Assembly: GCF_000577245.1 (NCBI RefSeq)
Contig: NZ_CBYO010000004.1
Location: 86,553-150,552, forward strand
Source of the DNA: Paucisalibacillus algeriensis
GTDB lineage: Bacteria; Bacillota; Bacilli; Bacillales; Amphibacillaceae
Length of the DNA: 64,000 nt
Reading direction: 5' to 3'
Both the position numbers and the translations under genes were made by a program. How positions within the stretch are numbered: the first letter of the stretch is position 1; each line of letters opens with the position of its first letter. The notes under the pieces are model-generated. The model was not told the origin of the DNA and did no database searches. It saw only the letters and a program-made list of their open reading frames with translations. This document shows positions 27,189-35,943 of the stretch, in pieces.

Positions 27189-27520
27189 CTAGTTTCTCCT
27201 CCTTTATTTATAATGTTATCAACAGGAAGTTTAATATTTTCCCATTGCTCCATGAATTCACGCAATGCATTTTCACCATCTTCTGTAAGATGATAGTACT
27301 TTCGCTTAGGACCTAATTCTGATTTTTGCATAGTCCCTTCAATTAAATTCTCTTTTTGAAGTCGGAGTAAAATTGGATAAATGGAGCCTTCACTAACATC
27401 AGATAAACCATATTCTTGCAACCGCAACGACAGCTCATAACCATAGGTGGATTGCCTGTTAATGACGGATAAAATGCATCCTTCCAATACCCCTTTTAAC
27501 AATTGACTTCTTAATGACAT
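27185..27520 (-). CDS. PadR family transcriptional regulator
   Basis: A 111-residue PadR protein: winged helix (about 8-80) with GCILSVINRQSTYGYEL, VSEGSIYPILLRLQKENLI and LGPKRKYYHLTEDG, then a short C-terminal dimerisation helix, as in PadR subfamily 2. It represses its own operon in many cases. Two related palindromes lie between the start codon and the promoter (27531-27587). The overlap with the next membrane protein gene indicates one operon. Confidence 0.92.
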   Translation of the reverse strand: MSLRSQLLKGVLEGCILSVINRQSTYGYELSLRLQEYGLSDVSEGSIYPILLRLQKENLIEGTMQKSELGPKRKYYHLTEDGENALREFMEQWENIKLPVDNIINKGGETR

Positions 27521-27530
27521 TTATCTCACC

Positions 27531-27623
27531 TACCTTGTATAACAAGTTACCGAACATAAAAGTCGCTACCTTGTTATGCAAAGTAGCCTATTATTAGTAT
27601 ACTGCTTTTTCTATAAATTGCAA
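27531..27623 (-). promoter_or_regulatory. padR promoter and two candidate PadR operators
   Basis: Minus-strand promoter: -35 TTGCAA (27618-27623), 16-bp spacer, -10 TATACT (27596-27601). Just downstream are two imperfect palindromes sharing a TACCTTGTwAT half: 27531-27549 (TACCTTGTATAACAAGTTA) and 27565-27587 (GCTACCTTG...CAAAGTAGC). Position and symmetry suit autorepression by the PadR protein. Confidence 0.6.
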
Positions 27624-27672
27624 CCATTATTTGGTATGATAATAATTAGATTTTAATAAAGGGGATTATTTG

Positions 27673-28488
27673 ATGGAGTGGAAAAATATTTATCGTGGGT
27701 TGATTATGGGGGCAAGTGATGTAATTCCTGGTGTTAGTGGTGGAACTATTGCGGTATTACTCGGAATTTATGATCGATTGATAGCTGCTATTAATGGTTT
27801 AGTTAGCAAGGACTGGAAAAAACAATTAGGCTTCCTTGTACCGTTAGGAATTGGTGTCGTATCTGCAATTCTTTTATTAAGCCACTTAATCGAGTGGTTG
27901 TTCGAACATTATCCTGGCCCAACCCAATTTTTCTTTTTGGGGCTAATCATTGGGATATTGCCATATTTATTTAACCAAGCAGATGTTAAGGTGAACTTCA
28001 AAGTAAACCATTATATTTTCCTTGTTATTGGAGCCTTAGCTGTGGGTTCGATGATATTTCTTCATGAAAGTGAAGGAATGGTAATAGAGAATATTACCCT
28101 TTCAACATATATTTTGTTATTTTTCTCTGGCTTTATTGCTAGTGCGGCAATGATACTTCCAGGTATCAGTGGTTCTTTTATTTTACTGGTTTTTGGTGTA
28201 TATTCAACAGTTATTAGTGCCATTAGTAATCTGCAATTGGATATTATTGCTGTTGTCGGTTTCGGGATTCTTCTTGGTATCATTACGATGAGCAAGATAA
28301 TCAATTTCTTTCTAATTAATTATCGAAATGCAACATTTTCTTTAATTATCGGTTTAGTAATCGGATCAATCTTTGTTGTATTTCCAGGTTGGCCTGAATC
28401 AACCACTTCATTATTATTAAGTGTTGTTACTTTTGCAGCTGGTTTATTTGTCGCATATATATTAGGAAAAGTAGAATATAAAGAGTAG
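27673..28488 (+). CDS. DUF368 family polyprenyl-phosphate transporter (PopT-like)
   Basis: A 271-residue membrane protein with about eight helices. The two half-repeat motifs are plain: SDVIPGVSGGTIAVLLGIYD (about 15-34) and AMILPGISGSFILLVFGVY (about 158-176). DUF368 proteins were recently shown to recycle undecaprenyl-phosphate across the membrane for cell-wall synthesis (PopT). ATG at 27673 follows AAAGGGG with 8 bases; the TTG just before it is less likely. The gene is followed 70 bases on by a thioredoxin-like gene. Confidence 0.88.
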   Translation: MEWKNIYRGLIMGASDVIPGVSGGTIAVLLGIYDRLIAAINGLVSKDWKKQLGFLVPLGIGVVSAILLLSHLIEWLFEHYPGPTQFFFLGLIIGILPYLFNQADVKVNFKVNHYIFLVIGALAVGSMIFLHESEGMVIENITLSTYILLFFSGFIASAAMILPGISGSFILLVFGVYSTVISAISNLQLDIIAVVGFGILLGIITMSKIINFFLINYRNATFSLIIGLVIGSIFVVFPGWPESTTSLLLSVVTFAAGLFVAYILGKVEYKE

Positions 28489-28557
28489 GCAAACTGTGAG
28501 ACAAACGTTTGTTTAATAGATACAATAGGGATAAGATTTTAAAGGAGAGTTGATTAT

Positions 28558-28878
28558 ATGGAATACATTCAAACAATGGATAGATTCAATGAGGTTATTC
28601 AAAGCGAAAAACCAGTGATTATAAAATTCTTTGCTGATTGGTGTCCGGATTGTAAGAGAATGGACATGTTTATCGATGGAATTCTGGATGAGTTTAATAA
28701 CTATGAGTGGTATGAGGTAAATACAGATGAAATAGAAGGAATTGCCGGTACATATGAAGTAATGGGTATTCCAAGTATTCTAATTTTCCAAAACGGAGAA
28801 AAACTAGCACATCAGCATAGTGCTTATACAAAAACTCCTGAGTCTGTAACAGAATTTTTACATCAACAATTAGGGTAA
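28558..28878 (+). CDS. Thioredoxin-like protein (YdbP-like)
   Basis: A 106-residue single thioredoxin domain. The active site is WCPDC (28-32) in place of the WCGPC of classical thioredoxin, and the cis-proline lies in MGIPSIL. No signal peptide, so cytoplasmic. The sequence resembles what I recall of B. subtilis YdbP. The Pro-Asp dipeptide should change the redox potential; partner unknown. GGAGAG precedes the ATG. Confidence 0.88.
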   Translation: MEYIQTMDRFNEVIQSEKPVIIKFFADWCPDCKRMDMFIDGILDEFNNYEWYEVNTDEIEGIAGTYEVMGIPSILIFQNGEKLAHQHSAYTKTPESVTEFLHQQLG

Positions 28879-28883
28879 CAGAG

Positions 28884-28913
28884 AAGAGAATGTGCACATG
28901 CACATTCTCTTTT
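28884..28913. terminator. Bidirectional terminator
   Basis: AGAGAATGTGC pairs perfectly with GCACATTCTCT, with A and T runs outside. Shared by the convergent thioredoxin-like gene and glyoxalase-fold gene. Confidence 0.85.
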
Positions 28914-29560
28914 CATACTAATTCAAAGGATAACTTCCCATTATTGTTAAATGATATCTTCGAGTTTTGTAATGTAAATTGGTTGGTAATGCTTCGTTTA
29001 TTTTTTAATTGATATAAATTAGTAAATGTTGCCTTATCGACACCACTGTAATTAATTTTGGTTATTACTTGAGGGTTGGAAATACTTTGTGTACATGGTC
29101 CTCCTGTTGGATTATGCCATTCAATTAAAAATGGCAGCATTCCTTCTGTTATATCATATTTCGGGAAAAGCATTCGCCATGATAAAAGAGTTCCGTCTGG
29201 ACGGAGCCGTTTCCCGGGATAAGGACCATCAAATGGAATGTTATTCTCTTTAAAATGCTGAACATAATCGTCCATTTGATCGGTACGGAGTGCAAACTGA
29301 AATGGACCAGTTTCATTTTGATCCAGCATATATACTAGATGTGTTATTAAAGGATTATCACTTTTCATTGCTTTATCATAATTGTTTATCCCTAACCACT
29401 CAATATAAGCTTGGTTGGAAAAATATGCTAGGTAATTATAAGTTCCCCAATTCTCATGTTCCCCGCCTTTTACGGCTTTTACTGCAAATCGTTTATTATA
29501 AGTTATACTATCTTCTTCAGCGTTTCTACCAGCTATAACTATATGATCAAGTGCAAGCAT
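28913..29560 (-). CDS. Glyoxalase-like (VOC) domain protein
   Basis: A 215-residue protein of the glyoxalase-like domain 3 type. It starts LALDHIVIAGRNAEE with the usual His6, has GTYNYLAYFSNQAYIEWLGI (about 38-58) and ends its catalytic part with LPFLIEWHNPTGG (about 141-153); a C-terminal region of about 60 residues looks like a second, degenerate half. Substrate unknown. GGGAGGAAT lies before the ATG. Confidence 0.82.
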   Translation of the reverse strand: MLALDHIVIAGRNAEEDSITYNKRFAVKAVKGGEHENWGTYNYLAYFSNQAYIEWLGINNYDKAMKSDNPLITHLVYMLDQNETGPFQFALRTDQMDDYVQHFKENNIPFDGPYPGKRLRPDGTLLSWRMLFPKYDITEGMLPFLIEWHNPTGGPCTQSISNPQVITKINYSGVDKATFTNLYQLKNKRSITNQFTLQNSKISFNNNGKLSFELV

Positions 29561-29695
29561 GTCGATTCCTCCCTGTTTCTTGCTTCCATTATTTATCTTT
29601 TTCCCTTAAAAATCAATTTTAAAATCTGTTTTCTCATCACTTTCTAATCTTTATTTGTTATAGTAAACAAAAAGAACCAATAAGTAGGTGATTCA

Positions 29696-30379
29696 ATGGA
29701 ACGGCCAATTATATTGATTGTAGAAGATGAAGAAAAGCTAAGTAGGGTTCTCCAACTTGAATTAGAATATGAAAATTATCGTACCCAAATAGCGGATAAT
29801 GGGAAAGATGCCCTCCGCTTAATGCAGGAGAAGGAATGGGATTTGGTGCTATTAGATATCATGATTCCTGAATTGAGTGGATTAGAAGTGCTTCGAAGAA
29901 TAAGGCGTATCGATGAAGACACACCAATCATACTTTTAACAGCTAGAGATGCTGTACATGATAAAGTAAGTGGACTTGATATTGGTGCCAATGATTATGT
30001 CACAAAACCTTTTCAAATTGAAGAATTGCTTGCGCGTGTTCGAGTGCATTTACGAAAGCCAATTGAGAAAAAGGTTAAGAAGGATGTACTTTCTGTTGGC
30101 GATTTGGTAGTTGATTTAGGTGCCCATGAAGTATCACGTGATGGAAATAATATAGAGCTTACACCAAGAGAATATGATTTACTAGTATGCTTATTAAAGA
30201 ATAAAAATTTAGTACTTACCCGTGATCAATTAATTGAGCAGGTTTGGGGATATGATTATTTTGGGGAAACAAATGTAGTAGATGTGTATGTTCGTTATTT
30301 ACGGCAAAAAATTGATAAAGGATATCCACTCGCTTACATTCAAACCGTACGTGGTGTCGGGTATACGATAAAGGATTAG
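29696..30379 (+). CDS. OmpR-family response regulator
   Basis: A 227-residue regulator: receiver domain with acidic Glu10/Asp11/Glu12, phospho-acceptor Asp54 (VLLDIMIPELSG) and the conserved VTKPF Lys, then a winged helix ending YIQTVRGVGYTIKD. With the kinase and PepSY gene that follow it resembles the ykoG-ykoH set of B. subtilis with its PepSY neighbours. The signal is unknown. It is probably autoregulated, since the kinase gene follows by 4 bases. Confidence 0.9.
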   Translation: MERPIILIVEDEEKLSRVLQLELEYENYRTQIADNGKDALRLMQEKEWDLVLLDIMIPELSGLEVLRRIRRIDEDTPIILLTARDAVHDKVSGLDIGANDYVTKPFQIEELLARVRVHLRKPIEKKVKKDVLSVGDLVVDLGAHEVSRDGNNIELTPREYDLLVCLLKNKNLVLTRDQLIEQVWGYDYFGETNVVDVYVRYLRQKIDKGYPLAYIQTVRGVGYTIKD

Positions 30380-30383
30380 TCAT

Positions 30384-31721
30384 ATGAAATTACGAACTAA
30401 AATACAGTTATTTACAAGTATTTTCATGCTCGTGTTAATCATATTTATTAATGCTTCCATTTATTTCTTGTTCTATCAAAACTCCGTTGAAAGTGAGTTA
30501 GATGAATTAACCGATCAAACTACTACCATTATCTCCAGAATGAAAGAAAACCAAGATATACCTCCTGGGGAATTGTTAAAAGCATTCATACCCGCAGATG
30601 GAATGATACGAGTATATCCAGAAATAGGAGAACCTCTTGTCCGTTCAAAACCGGATATAGATTACGAGAATTTTCCCGGAGAGTATTCTAATACGGAAGT
30701 AAGGGAAGTAATAACTTACCAAGAAGACCGTTATGCAGTTGTATCAAGACCGATTATTTGGAGTACTAGTGAAATCGTAACGCTTCAAATAGTGAGGCAA
30801 TTAGTAAGTCTAGAAGAAAACATGAAAAATCTACTTTATGTATTAATACTGGCTTCCATCTTAATGATTGTCCCAATTATCATTGCTGGAAACTTATTGG
30901 CACGTTTTTTACTCCAACCAATAAAAGCCCTGATTAGCACGATGAGGGAGAATATGAAACATACGAAGTGGAAAAAGATCGAGTTGGATAATCGTTCTAA
31001 AGATGAGCTATATGAAATGGAAAAAACGTTTAATGAAATGATTGATTCTTTAAAAGACAACTATGAAATGCAGGAGATATTTGTTTCCGATGCATCACAT
31101 GAATTGAAAACACCGATATCGATTGTAAAAAGCTATGCTCAGTTATTAGAGCGAAGAGGTAAGGATAACCCTGAACTTGTTAAGGAGTCGCTAGAAGCAA
31201 TTCACTCCGAGGCAAATCGAATGCAAAAGCTAGTGGAACAAATGCTTTCTCTGGCTAAAAATAAAGAAGTTCAAAGTACTGAAAGTGTAAACGTAACAGA
31301 AATATTAGAAGAGACAATCGAAACTTTTATTGGGGCTTACGGTCGAGAAATTGAGCTTGAATTGAATACGCCAATATACATCCAAGGGGATCGCGACCAA
31401 TTAAAACAAGTTATTTATATTCTAATTGATAATGCTCTCAAGTACAGTGACAGCTCTGTAAATGTCTCTACTGAAAAACAAGAAAACCAATTGTCTATCT
31501 CTGTTACAGACTATGGAGCTGGTATACCTAAAGAAGAGATCAATCGTCTTTTTGAAAGATTTTATCGCGTGGATAAAGCGAGAAGCCGGAATACAGGCGG
31601 GACTGGATTAGGTCTTGCAATTGCTAAAGCAATAATTAATTCACATGGTGGGACGATTGAAGTCGACAGTAAAATTGGAGAAGGAACAACCTTTAAAGTG
31701 GTACTGCCAATAAAAGAATAA
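30384..31721 (+). CDS. Membrane sensor histidine kinase
   Basis: A 445-residue kinase with two membrane helices (about 10-30 and 150-175), an extracellular sensor between them, HAMP region, H-box VSDASHELKTPIS with His239, and an ATPase domain (N box IDNALKYS, G1 DYGAGI, G2 GTGLGLAIAKAI). The FERFYRVDKARSR F-box is typical of the OmpR-partner class. The sensor domain (about 31-149) has no obvious known fold. It lies 4 bases after its regulator. Confidence 0.92.
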   Translation: MKLRTKIQLFTSIFMLVLIIFINASIYFLFYQNSVESELDELTDQTTTIISRMKENQDIPPGELLKAFIPADGMIRVYPEIGEPLVRSKPDIDYENFPGEYSNTEVREVITYQEDRYAVVSRPIIWSTSEIVTLQIVRQLVSLEENMKNLLYVLILASILMIVPIIIAGNLLARFLLQPIKALISTMRENMKHTKWKKIELDNRSKDELYEMEKTFNEMIDSLKDNYEMQEIFVSDASHELKTPISIVKSYAQLLERRGKDNPELVKESLEAIHSEANRMQKLVEQMLSLAKNKEVQSTESVNVTEILEETIETFIGAYGREIELELNTPIYIQGDRDQLKQVIYILIDNALKYSDSSVNVSTEKQENQLSISVTDYGAGIPKEEINRLFERFYRVDKARSRNTGGTGLGLAIAKAIINSHGGTIEVDSKIGEGTTFKVVLPIKE

Positions 31722-31820
31722 TATCTATCTATTTTCTAATCAAATTCTAATCTTTCTCTCAGTGTTATTTCATTCTTGGGGTATATGATAAAGACAACAA
31801 GAACGAGGAGGAAACAAAAA

Positions 31821-32636
31821 ATGAAAATGAATAAAAAATTGATAATTACCGTTTCAAGTGTAGCAATTGCATCTGTATTGGGTTTCGGTATTTACCATTC
31901 AAACGCAGCTCAAGCACAGCCTGAATTATCAGAAGAAGAAATTAGAGCACTTGTTACTGAACAATATCCAGGGACTATTACGGAGGTTGACATCGATAAA
32001 GGATTTAACAAAGTCGTTTACGAGGTTGAAGTGGAAAGTGATGGGAAGGAATATGAAATCAAATTAGATGGTAACACTGGCGAAGTACTTAAATTAGAAG
32101 AAAAAGAAACTCGTAGTAATAACAATAATTCATCTGAACTAGCAATCAAGGAAAAAGATAATGCTGATGACAAATCAAAAAATGATAATGCAGATGACAA
32201 GAAAAAAGAAGATGTAAATACAGATAAGTCAAAAGACAAGAAAAGAGCAGCAATTAGTACAGATGAAGCGAAAAAAATTGCCTTAGCCGAATTTAATGGA
32301 ACGATTAAAGAACTTGAGTTAGACGAGGATGATGACCGTCTAATATATGAAATTGAGATTAAAAGTGAAAATGGCGAAGCAGAAATGGATATAGATGCCT
32401 ATACTGGCGAAATTATTTCCATATCAATTGATCGGGTTATTACGGAAACTATAGAAAAGAATACGGACACTGAACAACCAGCTACTAATAAGCCGGCAGA
32501 TAAAAATCCAGCAACAAGTAAGCCTGCTAAGAGTAATGACGATGATAACGACGACGACCGTGATGATGACTACGATGATGACCGTGATGACGATGACGAC
32601 GATGACAACAATGATGATGACGGAGACGATGATTAA
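31821..32636 (+). CDS. Exported PepSY-domain protein with Asp-rich tail
   Basis: A 271-residue protein. A membrane/signal segment (about 5-27, ending AAQAQ) is followed by a PepSY domain (about 33-85), a Lys/Asp/Asn linker, a second PepSY domain (about 142-205), a Pro/Lys linker and a C-terminal tail of about 35 residues that is mostly Asp. ATG at 31821 has GAGGAGG 9 bases upstream; an in-frame extension to 31776 has none. It follows the two-component genes by about 100 bases with its own leader. PepSY proteins often inhibit or sense; the tail suggests binding of calcium or other cations. Confidence 0.88.
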   Translation: MKMNKKLIITVSSVAIASVLGFGIYHSNAAQAQPELSEEEIRALVTEQYPGTITEVDIDKGFNKVVYEVEVESDGKEYEIKLDGNTGEVLKLEEKETRSNNNNSSELAIKEKDNADDKSKNDNADDKKKEDVNTDKSKDKKRAAISTDEAKKIALAEFNGTIKELELDEDDDRLIYEIEIKSENGEAEMDIDAYTGEIISISIDRVITETIEKNTDTEQPATNKPADKNPATSKPAKSNDDDNDDDRDDDYDDDRDDDDDDDNNDDDGDDD

Positions 32637-32652
32637 ACTCAAGATATAATAA

Positions 32653-32690
32653 AATGGAGCTACTATCGGTAGCTCCATTCGTTTTTTTAT
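32653..32690. terminator. Bidirectional terminator
   Basis: AATGGAGCTAC pairs perfectly with GTAGCTCCATT over a 5-base loop, followed by seven T. Also overlaps the end of the convergent nucleotidase gene. Confidence 0.85.
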
Positions 32691-34258
32691 GGTTTTACAG
32701 TATAATTCGAATGTACCTCAGTCTTAACAGTCTTATACTTTTCAAAGTATCCATGAATTAATTCAACCATATCTTTTTGGATTTCCTTAACAACAGGTTT
32801 ATCTTTAAACATGTCATAATTCCCGCCACCAGTTGCACGATAATTATTCATGACAACAGGATAAGTATTATTTTCTTGTAAAGGCTCACCCTTATAGAGA
32901 ATGTCTTCTACTCGAGAACCAATAGGCTTGGAAACATGGATAGTATAGTTGAGTCCTTCCCACATATCGTAATTATAGTGCTGTGGTTTTGGGGTAACAT
33001 ACGTAGGATTAACTGTAATAGTTTGATTGGAATCTAAGTCAAAGTATTCGGCAGTTTTTTCTAATGCTCGCTTTATATCCTTTCCAGTCAGTTCTAAAAC
33101 AACAAGTGTATTTGGATACATATAATTAGAGACAATATCCCTCATGGTTACAACATTCTGGAATCCCTTTGATTCATTATTTAATAATGCGGTTACGGAA
33201 ATATCAGCCCCACTTGCCTCTAATTGTACGTTCTGAATAAATTGGATAAAGGGATGTTTACTTACCCGAGCTTTAAAAGGATCTTGAATCATCATGTCAC
33301 CATCAATATAACCTGTTGGCAGATCAAGCCATTGTTGAGTGGAAGTTTCCATTTCCTTCATATAATTCAAGACATCCGGATCAGGTTCAATATTTCCTAC
33401 GGATAAAATTTCAGCTTCTTTTCGAGAAACCTGCCATTTTTTCTCTAACTGCTTCATTTCGATATCGATGGAACCGTACATTTTCCCATTATTACCGGGT
33501 TGAGCAATAAGTACGCCATTGATTTCCCCAGTTAAGATACGATGCTGGTGACCGGTTAACAGTACATCGAGTCCTTCGATTTCTTGACACATGGCATACC
33601 CTTGATTTTCCCCAGTAAGTGATTCAGTTGGCTGCCCAGTTTCAATATCGCGTTCAAATCCACCATGATAAGACGCAATAACTAAATCAGGTTTCTCCTT
33701 TTCGCGAATGTAATTCACCCAAGTCTTTAATGTTTCTAATGCATCTCTAAATTGTATACCATCAATATGCCCAGGAGACTCCCAATTTGGAATATAATGG
33801 GTAGTGACACCTACAATAGCAATTTTTACTCCATTACCTAATGACTTCATAATATAAGGCTTTCCGAAGTAAGGTTCACCTTGTTTGTTTACGAGATTTG
33901 CAGAAAGCCATGGATAGTTTGATTGATCAATAGCATCTTGTAGGACAGTCTTTCCGAAATTAAATTCATGATTTCCAATAACACCTGCATCTATTCCTAG
34001 AAGATTCATAATTCCAACCATCGGATTTTCTTTATCTGCATGTTCTTTTACATAATGAGTCATTAACGGTGTACCTTGAATTAAGTCACCATTGTCCAGT
34101 ATTAGTATATTTTCATTTTCATTGCGAGCACGTTTCACAATAGAGGCGTATTTTGCTAAACCGAGATTTGCCGGTTCATTAGTTCCATATAGAATTGGCA
34201 TTGCATTTCCATGAATATCACTTGTATAGATGATTTTTATAGTAGCTGTCTGTGACAA
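32687..34258 (-). CDS. Bifunctional metallophosphatase/5'-nucleotidase
   Basis: A 523-residue protein: calcineurin-like metallophosphatase domain with YTSDIHGN (Asp14, His16), DNGDLIQGTP (about 55-64), GNHEFNFG (about 96-103) and LLTGHQH, then the 5'-nucleotidase C-terminal domain with the RATGGGNYDMF substrate motif. There is no signal peptide, so it is probably cytoplasmic and acts on nucleotides or related phosphoesters. Start is TTG at 34258 with AAAGGATG before it. It lies 75 bases after the phosphonate-type ABC operon, separated by a terminator; a link to phosphorus supply is inference. Confidence 0.88.
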   Translation of the reverse strand: MSQTATIKIIYTSDIHGNAMPILYGTNEPANLGLAKYASIVKRARNENENILILDNGDLIQGTPLMTHYVKEHADKENPMVGIMNLLGIDAGVIGNHEFNFGKTVLQDAIDQSNYPWLSANLVNKQGEPYFGKPYIMKSLGNGVKIAIVGVTTHYIPNWESPGHIDGIQFRDALETLKTWVNYIREKEKPDLVIASYHGGFERDIETGQPTESLTGENQGYAMCQEIEGLDVLLTGHQHRILTGEINGVLIAQPGNNGKMYGSIDIEMKQLEKKWQVSRKEAEILSVGNIEPDPDVLNYMKEMETSTQQWLDLPTGYIDGDMMIQDPFKARVSKHPFIQFIQNVQLEASGADISVTALLNNESKGFQNVVTMRDIVSNYMYPNTLVVLELTGKDIKRALEKTAEYFDLDSNQTITVNPTYVTPKPQHYNYDMWEGLNYTIHVSKPIGSRVEDILYKGEPLQENNTYPVVMNNYRATGGGNYDMFKDKPVVKEIQKDMVELIHGYFEKYKTVKTEVHSNYTVKP

Positions 34259-34279
34259 AATCTACATCCTTTCTAACAA

Positions 34280-34322
34280 AAGAAACGAAATGGAGAAGGC
34301 TCTCTCCAATTTCGTTTCTTAT
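34280..34322 (-). terminator. Terminator of the phosphonate-type operon
   Basis: Minus-strand hairpin, AAACGAAATTGGAGA with TCTCCATTTCGTTT (small bulge), followed by TCTTTT. Confidence 0.8.
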
Positions 34323-34333
34323 TACTAATGGTC

Positions 34334-35134
34334 TTATACTATTTTACGTCTAATTCTTGCCGATGCAAAGTCAATTACAGTAACAACAATAATAATGGAG
34401 AATAAGATCATACCCATTTCATTCCAGTTACGGTTACTTGATGCAAAAATAACCATTGTACCGATACCACCAGCACCAACGATACCTAAGATAGAAGAAG
34501 CACGAATGTCTACTTCAAAGCGATAAATCGCATAGGATAGGAACTCCGGTGTAATTTGTGGTATTACACCATAGAATAAGATTTGGATTTTATTTGCTCC
34601 ATTTGCTTCCATTGCTTGGACAACTTCCATATCAATAGATTCAATGATCTCAGAAAACATTTTACCGAGCATACCCGTTGACCCGATTGCAATAGCAAGA
34701 ACTCCTGCAAAGGCGTTTGGACCAACTGCTACTACGAAAAGGATTGCTAAGATTAGATCTGGGAATGCACGAATAGCGGATAGTATCCATTTTCCGATTG
34801 TAGAAGTAACTTTTCCGCCCATCATATTTTGAGCTGCTAAGAATGATAGTGGTACTGCTAATACCGCAGCCATCAAAGATCCTGCAAATGCAATAAACAC
34901 TGTTTCTAGCATTGCAGCGCCTACATCACCAGCTGCTGCCCAATCGGGGCTAAGTAGTTTTGGTATAACACGATGGAAATTATTGATGGAACGTTCGATT
35001 GCCCGACTCCAATCAATATTAATTGTCGTGAATGTCCAAACATATAAAGCAACCACTAAAAGTAAAATAACGATTGTACGAACTTTCTTAAATAAAGATT
35101 TTTCAGGCTTTGGAGGTAATTGAAGTTTTTCCAT
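34334..35134 (-). CDS. phnE: Phosphonate/phosphite-type ABC transporter permease (second PhnE)
   Basis: A 266-residue permease of the PhnE family with about six helices. The cytoplasmic docking segment is EVVQAMEANGANKIQILFYGVIPQ-like around residues 165-190, and the RFEVDIRASSILGIVGAGGIG block is diagnostic. It overlaps the first phnE gene at 1 base (35134). Two PhnE genes imply a heterodimeric channel. Substrate could be phosphonate, phosphite or phosphate. Confidence 0.9.
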   Translation of the reverse strand: MEKLQLPPKPEKSLFKKVRTIVILLLVVALYVWTFTTINIDWSRAIERSINNFHRVIPKLLSPDWAAAGDVGAAMLETVFIAFAGSLMAAVLAVPLSFLAAQNMMGGKVTSTIGKWILSAIRAFPDLILAILFVVAVGPNAFAGVLAIAIGSTGMLGKMFSEIIESIDMEVVQAMEANGANKIQILFYGVIPQITPEFLSYAIYRFEVDIRASSILGIVGAGGIGTMVIFASSNRNWNEMGMILFSIIIVVTVIDFASARIRRKIV

Positions 35135-35943
35135 TATAACAATGCCTCCCTTAGCTTATTACTAATAAATTCAATAATAAGTACAGTTGCGAATATAACA
35201 ATAATAATCGTCATAGCATTTGGATAGTTGTAGAACTTGAGTTGTTGGTTTAATACGAGACCGATACCACCGGCACCTACCATACCTAGAACAACTGACG
35301 CACGAATATTGATTTCAAATACATATAACACTAGTGATGTAAATTGCGGTGCCACCTGTGGCACTAAAGAATACCAGATTACTTGAAACACATTTCCTCC
35401 AGAAGCTCTCATTGCTTCTAGTGGGTTCATGTCCACGGATTCAATCGTTTCACTAATTAATTTTGCTAGAATACCTAGTGAGAAAACAGTTAATGCTAAT
35501 ATACCAGGGAATATCCCTACACCAAAAAGACCTACAAAGATAACAGCTAAAACTAAATCTGGAATCGTACGTAATAGGTTTAATAATGTTCTAGTTAAGT
35601 AATATAATGGCTTAAACGTTGTAATATTTTGTGCAGACAAAACTGCTAATGGTACAGTTAAAATTCCTGCAATAGATGTTGCAATTATTGCCATTTTAAT
35701 TGTTTCTAACATGGAATTCCAAATTGCAGATAAGATTGCAAAGTTTGGTGGAAAGAACTTTTCAATTACAACATACATGTTACCGAGAGCACCACTAAAT
35801 CCGCCTACCATTTGCTCTTGTGTTTTATACATACTGAAAATATAAATCCCTAATACAACAAAAAAGATAATAGTAACCTGCATTTTTGTCTTAGCAGGGT
35901 AAAGTGACATTGACTTTTGCGTTAACGAGTTTTTATTAGTCAC
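35134..35943 (-). CDS. phnE: Phosphonate/phosphite-type ABC transporter permease (first PhnE)
   Basis: A 269-residue permease, paralogue of the next gene in the operon: NPLEAMRASGGNVFQVIWYSLVPQ docking loop and FEINIRASVVLGMVGAGGIG block. About six helices, with a long N-terminal segment before helix 1. It overlaps both neighbours by single bases, so the ATPase and the two permeases are translationally coupled. Confidence 0.9.
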   Translation of the reverse strand: MTNKNSLTQKSMSLYPAKTKMQVTIIFFVVLGIYIFSMYKTQEQMVGGFSGALGNMYVVIEKFFPPNFAILSAIWNSMLETIKMAIIATSIAGILTVPLAVLSAQNITTFKPLYYLTRTLLNLLRTIPDLVLAVIFVGLFGVGIFPGILALTVFSLGILAKLISETIESVDMNPLEAMRASGGNVFQVIWYSLVPQVAPQFTSLVLYVFEINIRASVVLGMVGAGGIGLVLNQQLKFYNYPNAMTIIIVIFATVLIIEFISNKLREALL

